A DNA stretch of 58,544 nucleotides. Origin: an uncultured Verrucomicrobia subdivision 3 bacterium (GTDB lineage Bacteria; Verrucomicrobiota; Verrucomicrobiia; Limisphaerales; UBA11358). This document shows, piece after piece, positions 43,401 to 51,826 of this stretch (positions are counted from its first letter, which is position 1; each line of letters opens with the position of its first letter). Made by a program: the position numbers and the translations under genes. Under the pieces are notes generated by a model that was given only the letters and a program-made list of their open reading frames with translations, made no database searches and was not told the DNA's origin. The stretch spans positions 1-58,544 of the forward strand of contig CAIKKJ010000101.1 of assembly GCA_903827955.1 (NCBI GenBank), given 5' to 3'.

Positions 43401-43545
43401 AGAGTGTGGTGAAGGATTTAGCGATTTTCACCGGCAGTGTCAAATTGATTGGACAAGAAAGCGCCCTGGTTCGCATCACGAATTCTCGTGGTGGTTGGAT
43501 TTGCTTTTGGCGGTTGAATATGGTTTATTCTGGTCGCAAAATTTT

Positions 43546-43944
43546 ATGCCTACAAAAATTGAAACGAAAACGAACGAGCTTTGCACCGCCATCCTGGAAC
43601 AGATCCAAACCGGCGGCATCAAGCAGCGCATTGACACTTTCCTCTCCGACGCCACCGCACGCGGTGCGTATGAAACTCTGATGAGCAAAGGCCAGGCGCT
43701 CCAGGAAAAACAGCACCACGGTCAGCCGCTCGACCCGACGGAAATCGCCGCGTTTGAAAAAGACCGCGATGCGCTGTTGAAAAACCCTGTGGCTGCCGGC
43801 TTCCTTGATGCACAGGAAGAAATGCATGAGCTGCAAAGCTCGGTGAAGAAGATGGTCGGCAAGACGATCGAGCTTGGCCGCATTCCCACGGCGGAAGATC
43901 TGGCCGAAGGCGGTTCGTGCGGCTCCGGCTGTGGCTGCCACTGA
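43546..43944 (+). CDS. YlbF-family protein with Cys-rich tail
   Basis: A 132-residue helical protein of the YlbF/YmcA kind (ELCTAILEQIQTGGIKQRI, then NPVAAGFLDAQEEMHELQSS). In Bacillus these proteins form a complex with YaaT that carries an Fe-S cluster and affects RNA processing and development. The end, GGSCGSGCGCH, has three Cys and one His in a likely metal-binding tail. I picked the ATG at 43546, since the upstream in-frame extension crosses the promoter region of the divergent symporter. It is monocistronic and ends in a strong terminator. Confidence 0.8.
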   Translation: MPTKIETKTNELCTAILEQIQTGGIKQRIDTFLSDATARGAYETLMSKGQALQEKQHHGQPLDPTEIAAFEKDRDALLKNPVAAGFLDAQEEMHELQSSVKKMVGKTIELGRIPTAEDLAEGGSCGSGCGCH

Positions 43945-43961
43945 AAAAATTAAACTCAAAA

Positions 43962-44000
43962 AACGGCGCAGGATTTTTTCCTGCGCCGTTTTTATTTTTT
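43962..44000 (+). terminator. Intrinsic terminator after the YlbF gene
   Basis: AACGGCGCAGGA (43962-43973) pairs with TCCTGCGCCGTT (43979-43990) and is followed by TTTATTTTTT. The stem is perfect. Confidence 0.92.
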
Positions 44001-44023
44001 GCGGCATCTGCCGATAACCGCCA

Positions 44024-44059
44024 CAAAAAAATCGGGCGGACGTTTGACGTCCGCCCGAT
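44024..44059 (-). terminator. Intrinsic terminator after the beta-repeat protein
   Basis: ATCGGGCGGACGT (44031-44043) pairs perfectly with ACGTCCGCCCGAT (44047-44059). The minus-strand RNA continues into a run of T. It lies just beyond the stop of the gene at 44077. Confidence 0.92.
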
Positions 44060-44076
44060 GCGAAAAGAACGTTAAA

Positions 44077-47000
44077 TCACGGATAGATGAGGCGGTAGAA
44101 AACCGAGCCGTTGGCCGGATTGATGTTGATGGCGGTAGAGCTGACATTAGTAGAACCGGAAACCGTAGACCACGCGGCGCTGGCTGGGTTCAAACCGTTG
44201 GCCAGCGTGTTGGTCTGCACCTGTAAACGCCAACCGGTGTGATCCGCCGGCCACGAAAGTGTGAGCACATTACCAATGACGCTGGCGGTAATGTTGGTGG
44301 GATTGGTGTTGACGCTGGGAATCACTTGGATGGTTCCATTTACGGCCAGCCTATTTGTCCAACTCGCACCGCCACCAGTCACGACCATAGAGGCACCACC
44401 GACCACGGCTTTGTTGAACAGCGTGAACGTGTCGCCCACTTGCAGAACTGAGCCCAGATTAGTCACGGTGATTTTGCCATTGCCGGTGTTGGTCAAAACA
44501 CCACTGACGGAAATCAAATCACTTTGCGAACCGGAGCGATTGACGCGGAAAAATCCGCCGCCGTTGGTCAAAGTCAAATCGCCGCCAACTGCAAGGGTGC
44601 CGAGGCTGGACGCCGCTCCGCCGCCGATGCTGGCGTTGGTGGTGACAATGACTGAGCCAGCGATGCTGCCAGAACCAGCCAGCACGCCCGCGCTGACGGT
44701 GGTCAGACCGGAGTAGGTATTTGCTTTGTTGAGATAGAGCGTGTTCGTGCCGTTCTTGACGAAACCAATTGCATTTCCACCGTCACTGATGATACCAGAC
44801 AGGGTAGTTGCCCCAGTGTTATTGACCGTGAAGGTGCGGTTGGAAGTGCTGCTGCCGTCCACGCCTGCGAGGTTGATTGGACTGGTGAAGGTGATGTTGT
44901 TGGTGCCGCCGATGATAAGCGTGGAGTTGTTGGTGCCGCTGGGGTATTGGACGGTATTTGCAATCGTGCGTGCGCCACCAGATGCAAAGATGGTGCCGCT
45001 GCCGGTGGTGCCGCCGTTTTCAGGCGCGAGATTCAACGGACCGGCGCCGAGGGCGTTGTCATTGCCCGCTCCTAATGCACCGGAGGTGAGAGTGGTGCCG
45101 CCAGCATAAGTGTTGATACCATTCAGATACATGGTGCCGTTGCCGCGGGTGATGATACCGCCGTCGCCGGAAATAACTCCGTTGTAGGTCTGGCTACCGC
45201 TCCCGCCGTAGTAAGCGAACGTGGTGCCGTAGTATTGCGCCTGATCGGAAGTATTGCCTGCGAGCATGATATCAGAATTGCAAACCGTGTTGGTGCCGTA
45301 GGCGCGGAACCGGATCTGGCCGGCGGCATACGGTGATTTTGGCGTGAGGGTGAGCACCTTGTTCGCCGTGCCGGAAATATCACCCAGAAAAACCCCCGCA
45401 AACTGGCCGGTTCCATCGAACTGAATGGTGAAATCGTCATTCACAATCACATTGCCGTTGAAACCAGTCGAGGCGCTAGCAGTGGGTTCGACTTCAATTT
45501 TGCCGCCGGCCAAAGCGAGCGTGAGCGGGCCGGTGCCGAGGCCATTGACGTTTTTCAAATCCAGATAAGCACTGGCGTTACTGATGACGGTTCCGCCAGA
45601 GTAGGTGTTAGGGTTGTTGATGGAAGTAAATCCGCTACCTTTGTAAATCAACGAACCAGTGCCGGCGAAACTGCCAGTGCCGCTAAAGTTATACACGGTG
45701 CTGCCATCAATGGTCACCGATGACGCGCTCAAAAAACTGCCGGTCAAGGTTACTGCCGAATTGGCCGCGCCAACATCATTAAAGGTCACTGCGTCGCCGT
45801 AATTAAATGTAGCGGGATTGACCGGATCCAAGAAGTTGGCAGAGGTGTTCAAGTCCCAAGCCGAACCGGCTCCGGCCCAAACGAGATTTTTGGCCGTTCC
45901 CAGTGTCAGCGCATTGGTGGTGGAATTGACGCTGAAGCCGCCCGCACCGGAAACGGTGACGTAGTAGCCGTTCGCGCTAGTGGCCACATCGGCGGCACTG
46001 GCATTGTTGATGATGAGCGTGCTGCTGGGGACTCCGGAAATGTTGCCGCCATTCAACAAGTTCGTTCCGTGGCGATGCCATTGGTAAGTCAGGTTCACGC
46101 CGGTGGCGACGACGTTGTAAATGCTGGAGCCGCCAGTAGCCACGGTAACTGGAACGGGCTGCGTGGTGATGATCGGTGCGGTGGCAACCGGCGTGGCCAC
46201 GCCTTCAACCTTGATGGAGGAAATCTCTATCGTAGTTGCCTGATTGCCCGTCTCGCGCCAACCAATGGCCAGCGAGTCAAATCCGCTGGTCAGCAATGTG
46301 GCGTTGGTGGCGATGCCGCCGAAGTTGGTGAGCACAATGCCGCCGGTGCCCGTGCCGGCATACAGTGTGTTCGTGATGGCGAGGCTGTTGAAATCATTCG
46401 TGAGCAGCGTAATGATCAGCACCTCGGTGTAGGTCGCACCGGCGGTCAAAGTGAGAGTGGAAGCCGTCGTCGCGCCGACGGTTGCCGCCGCTGGATTCGC
46501 ATAGCTGCTTGTGCCGCTACCGCTGGTCACAGCTTCCTGATTGTTGTTGCCAGCACCGGTCTGCGCAGCACGGGTCATTATGCGATGACTGCCGGCGTTG
46601 AAACCAATTTGACCGACGTAGCCTTGCCAGTTTTGCGCGGCACCTGTGACCGCTGTTGTGTTTGCGCTGGTAGCATTGCCGTTAAGTCCGTTCGTGACCG
46701 GCTTGGTGATCCCGTTGACTGATCCGCTGCCATACAAACCAAACCCCAGCGAACTGGCTTGCGTCAGAAGACCGGAAGTGTTGGTGAAAGTCACCGTCAA
46801 CTGGATGTAATCTCCGTTGGCGGTGAGCGCCACGGGATTGGTGGAGAATAGCGCCTGCACTTCGGTGCTACCGCTAGTGGTGGCGGCTATGCCGAACTTC
46901 AAGTCGTTTGCAGCTAAAGAACAACCCACCCATGACTTCGAGGAAACAAGCTGATAAGCGGTAGAGTTGGCCGTGGGGTTGGCCGGTGCGCTATTGGTCA

Positions 47001-47112
47001 ACGTGCTGCCGTTTGAAAAGTTATCGGTGAAAAATGTGGTGGCCATGACTCCAGTCGGCATCGCGGCGATGATGGCGGAGAAACACAGTTTTGAAACAAG
47101 GTTGCGATTCAT
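44077..47112 (-). CDS. Autotransporter-associated beta-strand repeat protein
   Basis: A 1011-residue secreted protein with a signal peptide (cleavage near VMA/TTF). Residues ~30-300 form a jelly-roll, followed by an immunoglobulin-like stretch (ITTQPVPVTVATGGSSIYNV, residues ~315-400). The long repeat region carries PATR motifs: NTYSGGTVISNASAYL, NTYAGGTTLTSGALGAG and NTYSGLTTVSAGVLAGSG. The last ~80 residues (NVLTLSWPADHTGWRLQVQT to VFYRLIYP) form a terminal domain that resembles the end of the S53 protease. No autotransporter barrel is present. Probably a surface or matrix protein. It is in an operon with the prepilin-like gene 52 bases upstream. Confidence 0.9.
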   Translation of the reverse strand: MNRNLVSKLCFSAIIAAMPTGVMATTFFTDNFSNGSTLTNSAPANPTANSTAYQLVSSKSWVGCSLAANDLKFGIAATTSGSTEVQALFSTNPVALTANGDYIQLTVTFTNTSGLLTQASSLGFGLYGSGSVNGITKPVTNGLNGNATSANTTAVTGAAQNWQGYVGQIGFNAGSHRIMTRAAQTGAGNNNQEAVTSGSGTSSYANPAAATVGATTASTLTLTAGATYTEVLIITLLTNDFNSLAITNTLYAGTGTGGIVLTNFGGIATNATLLTSGFDSLAIGWRETGNQATTIEISSIKVEGVATPVATAPIITTQPVPVTVATGGSSIYNVVATGVNLTYQWHRHGTNLLNGGNISGVPSSTLIINNASAADVATSANGYYVTVSGAGGFSVNSTTNALTLGTAKNLVWAGAGSAWDLNTSANFLDPVNPATFNYGDAVTFNDVGAANSAVTLTGSFLSASSVTIDGSTVYNFSGTGSFAGTGSLIYKGSGFTSINNPNTYSGGTVISNASAYLDLKNVNGLGTGPLTLALAGGKIEVEPTASASTGFNGNVIVNDDFTIQFDGTGQFAGVFLGDISGTANKVLTLTPKSPYAAGQIRFRAYGTNTVCNSDIMLAGNTSDQAQYYGTTFAYYGGSGSQTYNGVISGDGGIITRGNGTMYLNGINTYAGGTTLTSGALGAGNDNALGAGPLNLAPENGGTTGSGTIFASGGARTIANTVQYPSGTNNSTLIIGGTNNITFTSPINLAGVDGSSTSNRTFTVNNTGATTLSGIISDGGNAIGFVKNGTNTLYLNKANTYSGLTTVSAGVLAGSGSIAGSVIVTTNASIGGGAASSLGTLAVGGDLTLTNGGGFFRVNRSGSQSDLISVSGVLTNTGNGKITVTNLGSVLQVGDTFTLFNKAVVGGASMVVTGGGASWTNRLAVNGTIQVIPSVNTNPTNITASVIGNVLTLSWPADHTGWRLQVQTNTLANGLNPASAAWSTVSGSTNVSSTAININPANGSVFYRLIYP

Positions 47113-47164
47113 ATTGATTCAGAAGTTTAGGTATTTTGAATACAGACGATTCATTTTTAATATT

Positions 47165-48037
47165 TTATGGACGCAACAAACTGACAGCATAACGCCAGTT
47201 CTGGCCGCCGCTTGCTCCGCCGGCGGCAATCTGCGCCCAGACATTTGCATTAAATGCATCCGGCTCGTTTTTTACTCCCTGCCAGGCAACATGGCCGTCC
47301 CCAAAACCCGCATCAACGCCGCCGGCATTATTTCCGCCGCTCTTGTGCGAGATTTGTGACAGCCCTTTGAACATCACGTCCACCACCATGCTTTTGGTCT
47401 GATCAATCGAGGTCAGTTTGAAACGCGGAACACAAATCATGGCCTTGAGGTCAGCGGACGAAACCGTGTAATCAGGCCATTGAGGAATATCTTTCGGCCC
47501 GATTGCCGTGGTGACCGTGGCCAAAGTTCTTGGCTGGGGATAATAACTAAAACCAGAGCGAACATAACCCGGATTGGAAGCCGCCGGGTCGCCGCCAAAT
47601 GGCCAGAGGGTCTTTTGAGAATAAAATTCCCAAGTCACGTTATCTGCCGGGTTGTTGAGGCTGGGGCAGTAATACATCTTCCCATTTGCCAACCCCGAGG
47701 CCCAGAGCGAACCTAAATTATATGGCCCACCGTCAGAATCGTAGTTCGGCGGGTTCGCCGTGGCATTCACCGGCGTGTAACGGAACATCTCGTAGGGATA
47801 TTGCGGATTGCCATCCCGCCATTTCAGCGGCGGCATAAAGTCGTTGTTATCAATGGAAAAAACGTTCACCCCAACCCCGATCTGGTGGAGATTGTTCACG
47901 CACTGGGTTCGCTTGGCGCGCTCTTTGGCACTGGCAAGCGCTGGCAATAGCATCGCCGCGAGAATGGCGATGATGGCGATCACCACAAGGAGTTCAATCA
48001 ACGTGAAGGCGAATTTGGTTTGACGCGTCAGATTCAT
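47165..48037 (-). CDS. Prepilin-type N-cleavage/methylation protein
   Basis: A 290-residue protein beginning [19 protein letters not shown], the prepilin peptidase signal with a Phe at the cleavage site, followed by a hydrophobic helix to LPALASA. The rest is the large globular domain common in Planctomycetes and Verrucomicrobia, with the terminal [11 protein letters not shown] motif. These pseudopilins are numerous in such genomes, and the role is unclear (secretion or surface structures). It is upstream of the PATR protein and divergent from the XylR-like regulator. Confidence 0.92.
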   Translation of the reverse strand: MNLTRQTKFAFTLIELLVVIAIIAILAAMLLPALASAKERAKRTQCVNNLHQIGVGVNVFSIDNNDFMPPLKWRDGNPQYPYEMFRYTPVNATANPPNYDSDGGPYNLGSLWASGLANGKMYYCPSLNNPADNVTWEFYSQKTLWPFGGDPAASNPGYVRSGFSYYPQPRTLATVTTAIGPKDIPQWPDYTVSSADLKAMICVPRFKLTSIDQTKSMVVDVMFKGLSQISHKSGGNNAGGVDAGFGDGHVAWQGVKNEPDAFNANVWAQIAAGGASGGQNWRYAVSLLRP

Positions 48038-48192
48038 AGTTCTTAAAACGGTAATGGGGAACAGTCTTACCTTACTTCATGATATCTCGACTGTGAACCC
48101 TTGCGACCTGCAATCTTGTTTGAAATAAATGCACTTCGCTTCGGGAAAAGCTTGAATTGTTTCGGCATTGCGCTTTAAGTAGTCGCAACTCA

Positions 48193-49335
48193 ATGGCCAA
48201 AAAACAAAAGCGCGTGCTGCTCGCCCTCGGCTGGTATGACTACCGGCTCCACAAGGGCATTGAAAAATATGCGCAGGAACATGGCTGGCACCTCTACGCC
48301 GACTACACGCGCGAAAAAGTCATCCCGTGGGGCTGGCAGGGCGACGGTATTCTTGCCTGGCTCGGCGCAGGTGACGATTTGGCGGAATTCGTCAGCGCCG
48401 CTAAACTGCCCACCGTGGACTTTAGTTTTCGCCGACCGCAATTGAAATTCTCGCGTGTGCTCGAAGATCACGCCCACGCCGCCAAACTCGCGGCGGAACA
48501 TTTCATCACGCGTGGCTTCACCAATTTCTGTTTTTACAGCGACGCCAACAACTGGTCCTACGAAGAGCGCGGCCTCGGTTTCATCAAGGCGCTCTCCGCA
48601 GAAGGCCACAACTGTTCCTGGCTCCGGTGGCTCGAGTCCCCAGCCTACGCCACCGGCAAACAGGAATGGCAACGCAAACGCAAATGGCTCGCCACGCAGA
48701 TGAAAGCCGCCGGCAAGCCGCTCGCCGTCTTCGCCGCGAATGACCAACAGGCACTGGACGTTTTGGAATCCTGCGAAAGCGTGGGCATCAAAATCCCAGA
48801 GGAAGTCGCCATCGTCGGCACGGAAAGTTATCTACTGGCGCCCGACGCCATGCGCACACCGATTTCCAGCGTGGACACAAATTTGGAAGTCCTCGGCTAT
48901 CGCGGCGCGGAACTTCTTGATCAATTGATGCACGGCGGCAAGCCTTCAGTCGAACCCGTGCGCATCCCAGCCGCCGGCGTCGTCGTCCGCAAGAGCAGCG
49001 ACATCCTCACCATCAAACATCAAGGCGTCGCCCGCAGCCTGCGCCACATTTGGGAACACGGCCACGAACCCATTTGCATCAAAGATCTCGTCGGCGTCTC
49101 CGCCATGTCGCGCCGCGGCCTGCACAAGGCATTCCTGGAACACCTCGGCCGCACCCCCGGTCAGGAACTCCAGCGCGTCCGCATTGAGCGCGCCAAAAAA
49201 TTCCTCACCAAGACCGACCAGAAAGTCGAGACCATCGCGCTCGACTGCGGCTACCAGAGCATCAATAGCTTCTGCGTCGCCTTCAAGCGCGCCGTGGGCA
49301 TGTCCGCCAAAAAATTTCGCGAGAAAATGCGGTAG
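48193..49335 (+). CDS. XylR-type AraC-family regulator
   Basis: A 380-residue protein. Residues ~5-265 form a type I periplasmic-binding-like sugar sensor (VLLALGWYDYRLHKGIEKY, GDGILAWLG, VFAANDQQALDVLESC, IVGTES). Residues ~280-378 are an AraC helix-turn-helix pair (ALDCGYQSINSFCVAFKRAV, VGMSAKKFREKM). The domain order is that of E. coli XylR. The inducing sugar is unknown. It is divergent from the prepilin-like and PATR genes across a 155-base gap, suggesting that it may control them. Confidence 0.9.
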   Translation: MAKKQKRVLLALGWYDYRLHKGIEKYAQEHGWHLYADYTREKVIPWGWQGDGILAWLGAGDDLAEFVSAAKLPTVDFSFRRPQLKFSRVLEDHAHAAKLAAEHFITRGFTNFCFYSDANNWSYEERGLGFIKALSAEGHNCSWLRWLESPAYATGKQEWQRKRKWLATQMKAAGKPLAVFAANDQQALDVLESCESVGIKIPEEVAIVGTESYLLAPDAMRTPISSVDTNLEVLGYRGAELLDQLMHGGKPSVEPVRIPAAGVVVRKSSDILTIKHQGVARSLRHIWEHGHEPICIKDLVGVSAMSRRGLHKAFLEHLGRTPGQELQRVRIERAKKFLTKTDQKVETIALDCGYQSINSFCVAFKRAVGMSAKKFREKMR

Positions 49336-49378
49336 TGAACCCGCTTGCATTTTTTTGCACTTCGGAAAAACTCGGCGC

Positions 49379-49975
49379 GTGAACGAAAAGTTTTTATTGG
49401 CCGCCGCCCGCTTTGACGCGGAAAACTCACGCGACCCGAATTCCGAAAACGGCCAACCGCGCGAACGCCTCTACGCCGAACGCCTCACGGAATGGGTTCA
49501 CAAACTTTGCCCAAGCGCCACCGAACCGCTGCGCCTGGCTGCGCGCTGCCAGCACATCTGCCGCTGGGAAAGTCCGCGCGAAAGTTATCCCCAGACCCGC
49601 CCTGGCTATCTGAAATGGCGCGCCGACCTCAAAAAATTTCACGCCGAAAAATCCGGCACCATCCTCCGCGAGGTTGGCTACGACGAGGAGACCATCCGCC
49701 GCGTGCAGGACTTGAATCTCAAGAAAAATTTTCCCGCCGATGCCGAAGTGCGCGTGCTTGAAGACGCGTTGTGCCTGGTCTTTTTGGAATTCCAGTTCAC
49801 CACGCTTGCCGCGAAAAGTGATGACGAAAAAATGATCAACGCCCTGAAAAAATCCTGGGGAAAAATGACTGAATCCGCCCGCGCCGAAGCTTTGAAGCTA
49901 AATTACGGCACACGGGAAAAATCGCTCATCGAACGCGCGCTGAATTCCCAACCGGCACCGGAAAACCAACTTTGA
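49379..49975 (+). CDS. DUF4202 family protein
   Basis: A 198-residue protein with a GTG start at 49379. MNEKFLLAAARFDAENSRDPN opens a sequence typical of DUF4202, followed by CQHICRWESPRESYP and LRDLNLKK-like (here VQDLNLKKNF) and DALCLVFLEFQF. The conserved His, Trp and Glu suggest a helical metal-binding fold, but function is unknown. It overlaps no neighbour and ends at a bidirectional terminator. Confidence 0.85.
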   Translation: MNEKFLLAAARFDAENSRDPNSENGQPRERLYAERLTEWVHKLCPSATEPLRLAARCQHICRWESPRESYPQTRPGYLKWRADLKKFHAEKSGTILREVGYDEETIRRVQDLNLKKNFPADAEVRVLEDALCLVFLEFQFTTLAAKSDDEKMINALKKSWGKMTESARAEALKLNYGTREKSLIERALNSQPAPENQL

Positions 49976-49983
49976 AAACAAAT

Positions 49984-50019
49984 CGCCGTCACCGAACTTG
50001 CGTTCGGTGACGGCGTTTG
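49984..50019. terminator. Bidirectional terminator, DUF4202/peroxiredoxin
   Basis: CGCCGTCACCGAAC (49984-49997) pairs perfectly with GTTCGGTGACGGCG (50002-50015). T-rich sequence lies on both sides, between two convergent genes. Confidence 0.85.
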
Positions 50020-50035
50020 AAAAATGCGGGCGAAT

Positions 50036-50512
50036 TTATTGCAACTTCGCAAGCGTCGCCTTGACGGCTTCAAAGTTCGGCAAATCTTTCGGCGTCGCGG
50101 TCTGCTCGCTGTATTGCACCACGCCGTTTTTGTCGATGACGAAGGCCGCGCGCGCGGAAGTATCGCCCACGCCGGCGAGCATCGGAAACACCACGTCGTA
50201 AGCTTTGGTAACGGTCTTGTTCAAATCGCTGGCGAGCGTGATGGTGATTTTTTCCTTCGCAGCCCACGCAGCCTGCGCGAATGGACTGTCCACACTGACG
50301 GCGATGACATCCGCACCGAGGCTGGCGTAGGCGTCGAGACCGGCGGAAAGGCTGCACATTTCAGCGGTGCAAACACCGGTGAAAGCGAGCGGGAAAAACA
50401 GCAGGACGGTGTTTTTCTTGCCGAAGTTGTTGCTCAACTTGACTTCCACATCGGCGGGCGATTTGGATTTGAGCGTGAAATCAGGGGCTTTGGAGCCGAC
50501 AGCGATAGGCAT
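50036..50512 (-). CDS. Peroxiredoxin (AhpE/redoxin type)
   Basis: A 158-residue thioredoxin-fold peroxidase. LLFFPLAFTGVCTAEMC has the peroxidatic Cys in P-x3-T-x2-C context (FTGVCTAE). ADVIAVSVDSPFAQAAWA and YDVVFPMLAGVGDTSARAAFVID follow the AhpE/1-Cys group. It reduces peroxides in the cytoplasm. A second Cys (EMC) close by is not the usual resolving position. It is separated by about 95 bases from the bcp gene. Confidence 0.93.
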   Translation of the reverse strand: MPIAVGSKAPDFTLKSKSPADVEVKLSNNFGKKNTVLLFFPLAFTGVCTAEMCSLSAGLDAYASLGADVIAVSVDSPFAQAAWAAKEKITITLASDLNKTVTKAYDVVFPMLAGVGDTSARAAFVIDKNGVVQYSEQTATPKDLPNFEAVKATLAKLQ

Positions 50513-50607
50513 AATATTTTGTTTTTGGTTTGGTTGTTAAAACGAACTGGTGCGAATTCTGGAAATTCAGGCCGCCGGTGTCAAACTTGATTTAGAATAA
50601 ATCTAAA

Positions 50608-51081
50608 TCACAAGGCGGCCAGCACTTCCGCCGCATGCTCCTCCGGCTTCACCGTCGGCCAGATTTTTTTGATCTTGCCGTCCGGGCCGATGAGAAACGT
50701 CACACGATAAACGCCAAGATATTTCCGGCCCATGAAACTTTTTTCGCCCCACACGCCGTAGGCCTCGACGATTTTTTTATCCTCGTCCGCGAGCAGCGTG
50801 AAGGGCAGCTTGAATTTTTCCACAAACTTGTCGTGCGACTTCACAGAGTCCGGGCTGACGCCAAAAACCACCGCGCCCTTTTGCTTGAACTGCGCGAACT
50901 CATCGCGGAAAGCGCAGGCTTCCTTCGTGCAACCCGGCGTGTCGTCGCGCGGATAAAAATAGAGAATGACATTTTTGCCGAGATAATCGGCGAGGGAAAT
51001 TTTTCCGCCGCCGCTGGTCGCCACGGAAAATTTCGGAGCGACCTCACCAACCTTCAATTTCAATTCAATTTCTTTGGCCAT
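50608..51081 (-). CDS. bcp: Thioredoxin-dependent thiol peroxidase (BCP)
   Basis: A 157-residue peroxiredoxin Q. FYPRDDTPGCTKEACAFRD is the BCP signature with peroxidatic Cys and the resolving Cys five residues on. VVFGVSPDSVKSHDKFVEKF and LADEDKKIVEAYGVWGEK confirm it. Start at MAKEIELKL because this fits family length; an upstream in-frame ATG adds eleven residues. It detoxifies hydroperoxides with thioredoxin. Confidence 0.95.
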   Translation of the reverse strand: MAKEIELKLKVGEVAPKFSVATSGGGKISLADYLGKNVILYFYPRDDTPGCTKEACAFRDEFAQFKQKGAVVFGVSPDSVKSHDKFVEKFKLPFTLLADEDKKIVEAYGVWGEKSFMGRKYLGVYRVTFLIGPDGKIKKIWPTVKPEEHAAEVLAAL

Positions 51082-51135
51082 AAATTTGAACCACGAATAA
51101 ACACGAATGGACACAAATAGAAAAGCAATTCGTAT

Positions 51136-51747
51136 TTATTTATGTTCATTCGTGGTCCCCGGCTTCACCGGCAGACTGGCGGGATGCGCGCCGAGTTGTT
51201 TTGCGCCGTCGAAAATATAGAGCAAGCCGGACGCACCGGTGAATAATCCCGCACCCAGCTCAAGCAATCGCAGCCACGCCGCGCCTTGCGCCTGATCCCA
51301 TTCGAGGAGGAGCCAGATGACGACGGCCATTTGCAACACCGTGGCGATTTTTCCCGTGAGCCGCGGACGCACAATAATTTCTCCGACCACAAGCCGCACG
51401 ACGACCGCGCCGAGGCCGAGCAGCAAATCGCGGCCGATGATCGTGCCGGTGAGCCAGAGCGGGAGCTGGCCGAGACGCGGGGAATTATCAAAGCTCAACA
51501 GCACGATGGCCGAGACGAGCAGTAATTTATCCGCAAGCGGATCGAGAATCGTGCCCAGCTCGCTCCACTGGTGGTAGCGCCGCGCGATGTAGCCATCCAC
51601 GCCGTCGAGAATCGAGGCGACGGCGAAGGACAAAAGTCCGGCGAGCCGAAACGCCTCGTTGCCGGTGCGAACGTAGTAAATCATCTCCACCACAAAAAAC
51701 GGAATCAGCAGAATCCGCAGGATGGTGATTTTGTTCGCCGTCGTCAT
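51136..51747 (-). CDS. CDP-alcohol phosphatidyltransferase (PgsA-like)
   Basis: A 203-residue inner-membrane enzyme with several hydrophobic helices. The CDP-OH-P motif is DGVDGYIARRYHQWSELGTILDPLADK (given in two pieces: DGVDGYIARRYH and GTILDPLADK), the D-G-x2-A-R-x8-G-x3-D-x3-D signature. It transfers a phosphatidyl group from CDP-diacylglycerol to an alcohol; glycerol-3-phosphate (PgsA) is most likely. The ATG at 51745-51747 gives the usual short N-terminus. Confidence 0.93.
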   Translation of the reverse strand: MTTANKITILRILLIPFFVVEMIYYVRTGNEAFRLAGLLSFAVASILDGVDGYIARRYHQWSELGTILDPLADKLLLVSAIVLLSFDNSPRLGQLPLWLTGTIIGRDLLLGLGAVVVRLVVGEIIVRPRLTGKIATVLQMAVVIWLLLEWDQAQGAAWLRLLELGAGLFTGASGLLYIFDGAKQLGAHPASLPVKPGTTNEHK

Positions 51748-51826
51748 GGCCACGGAATAATGGCACAAAATGATTTCCTCCGCAGCCGCGAAAAAACTTT
51801 TTCCAGCGCACGGAAAATTCTAGGCT

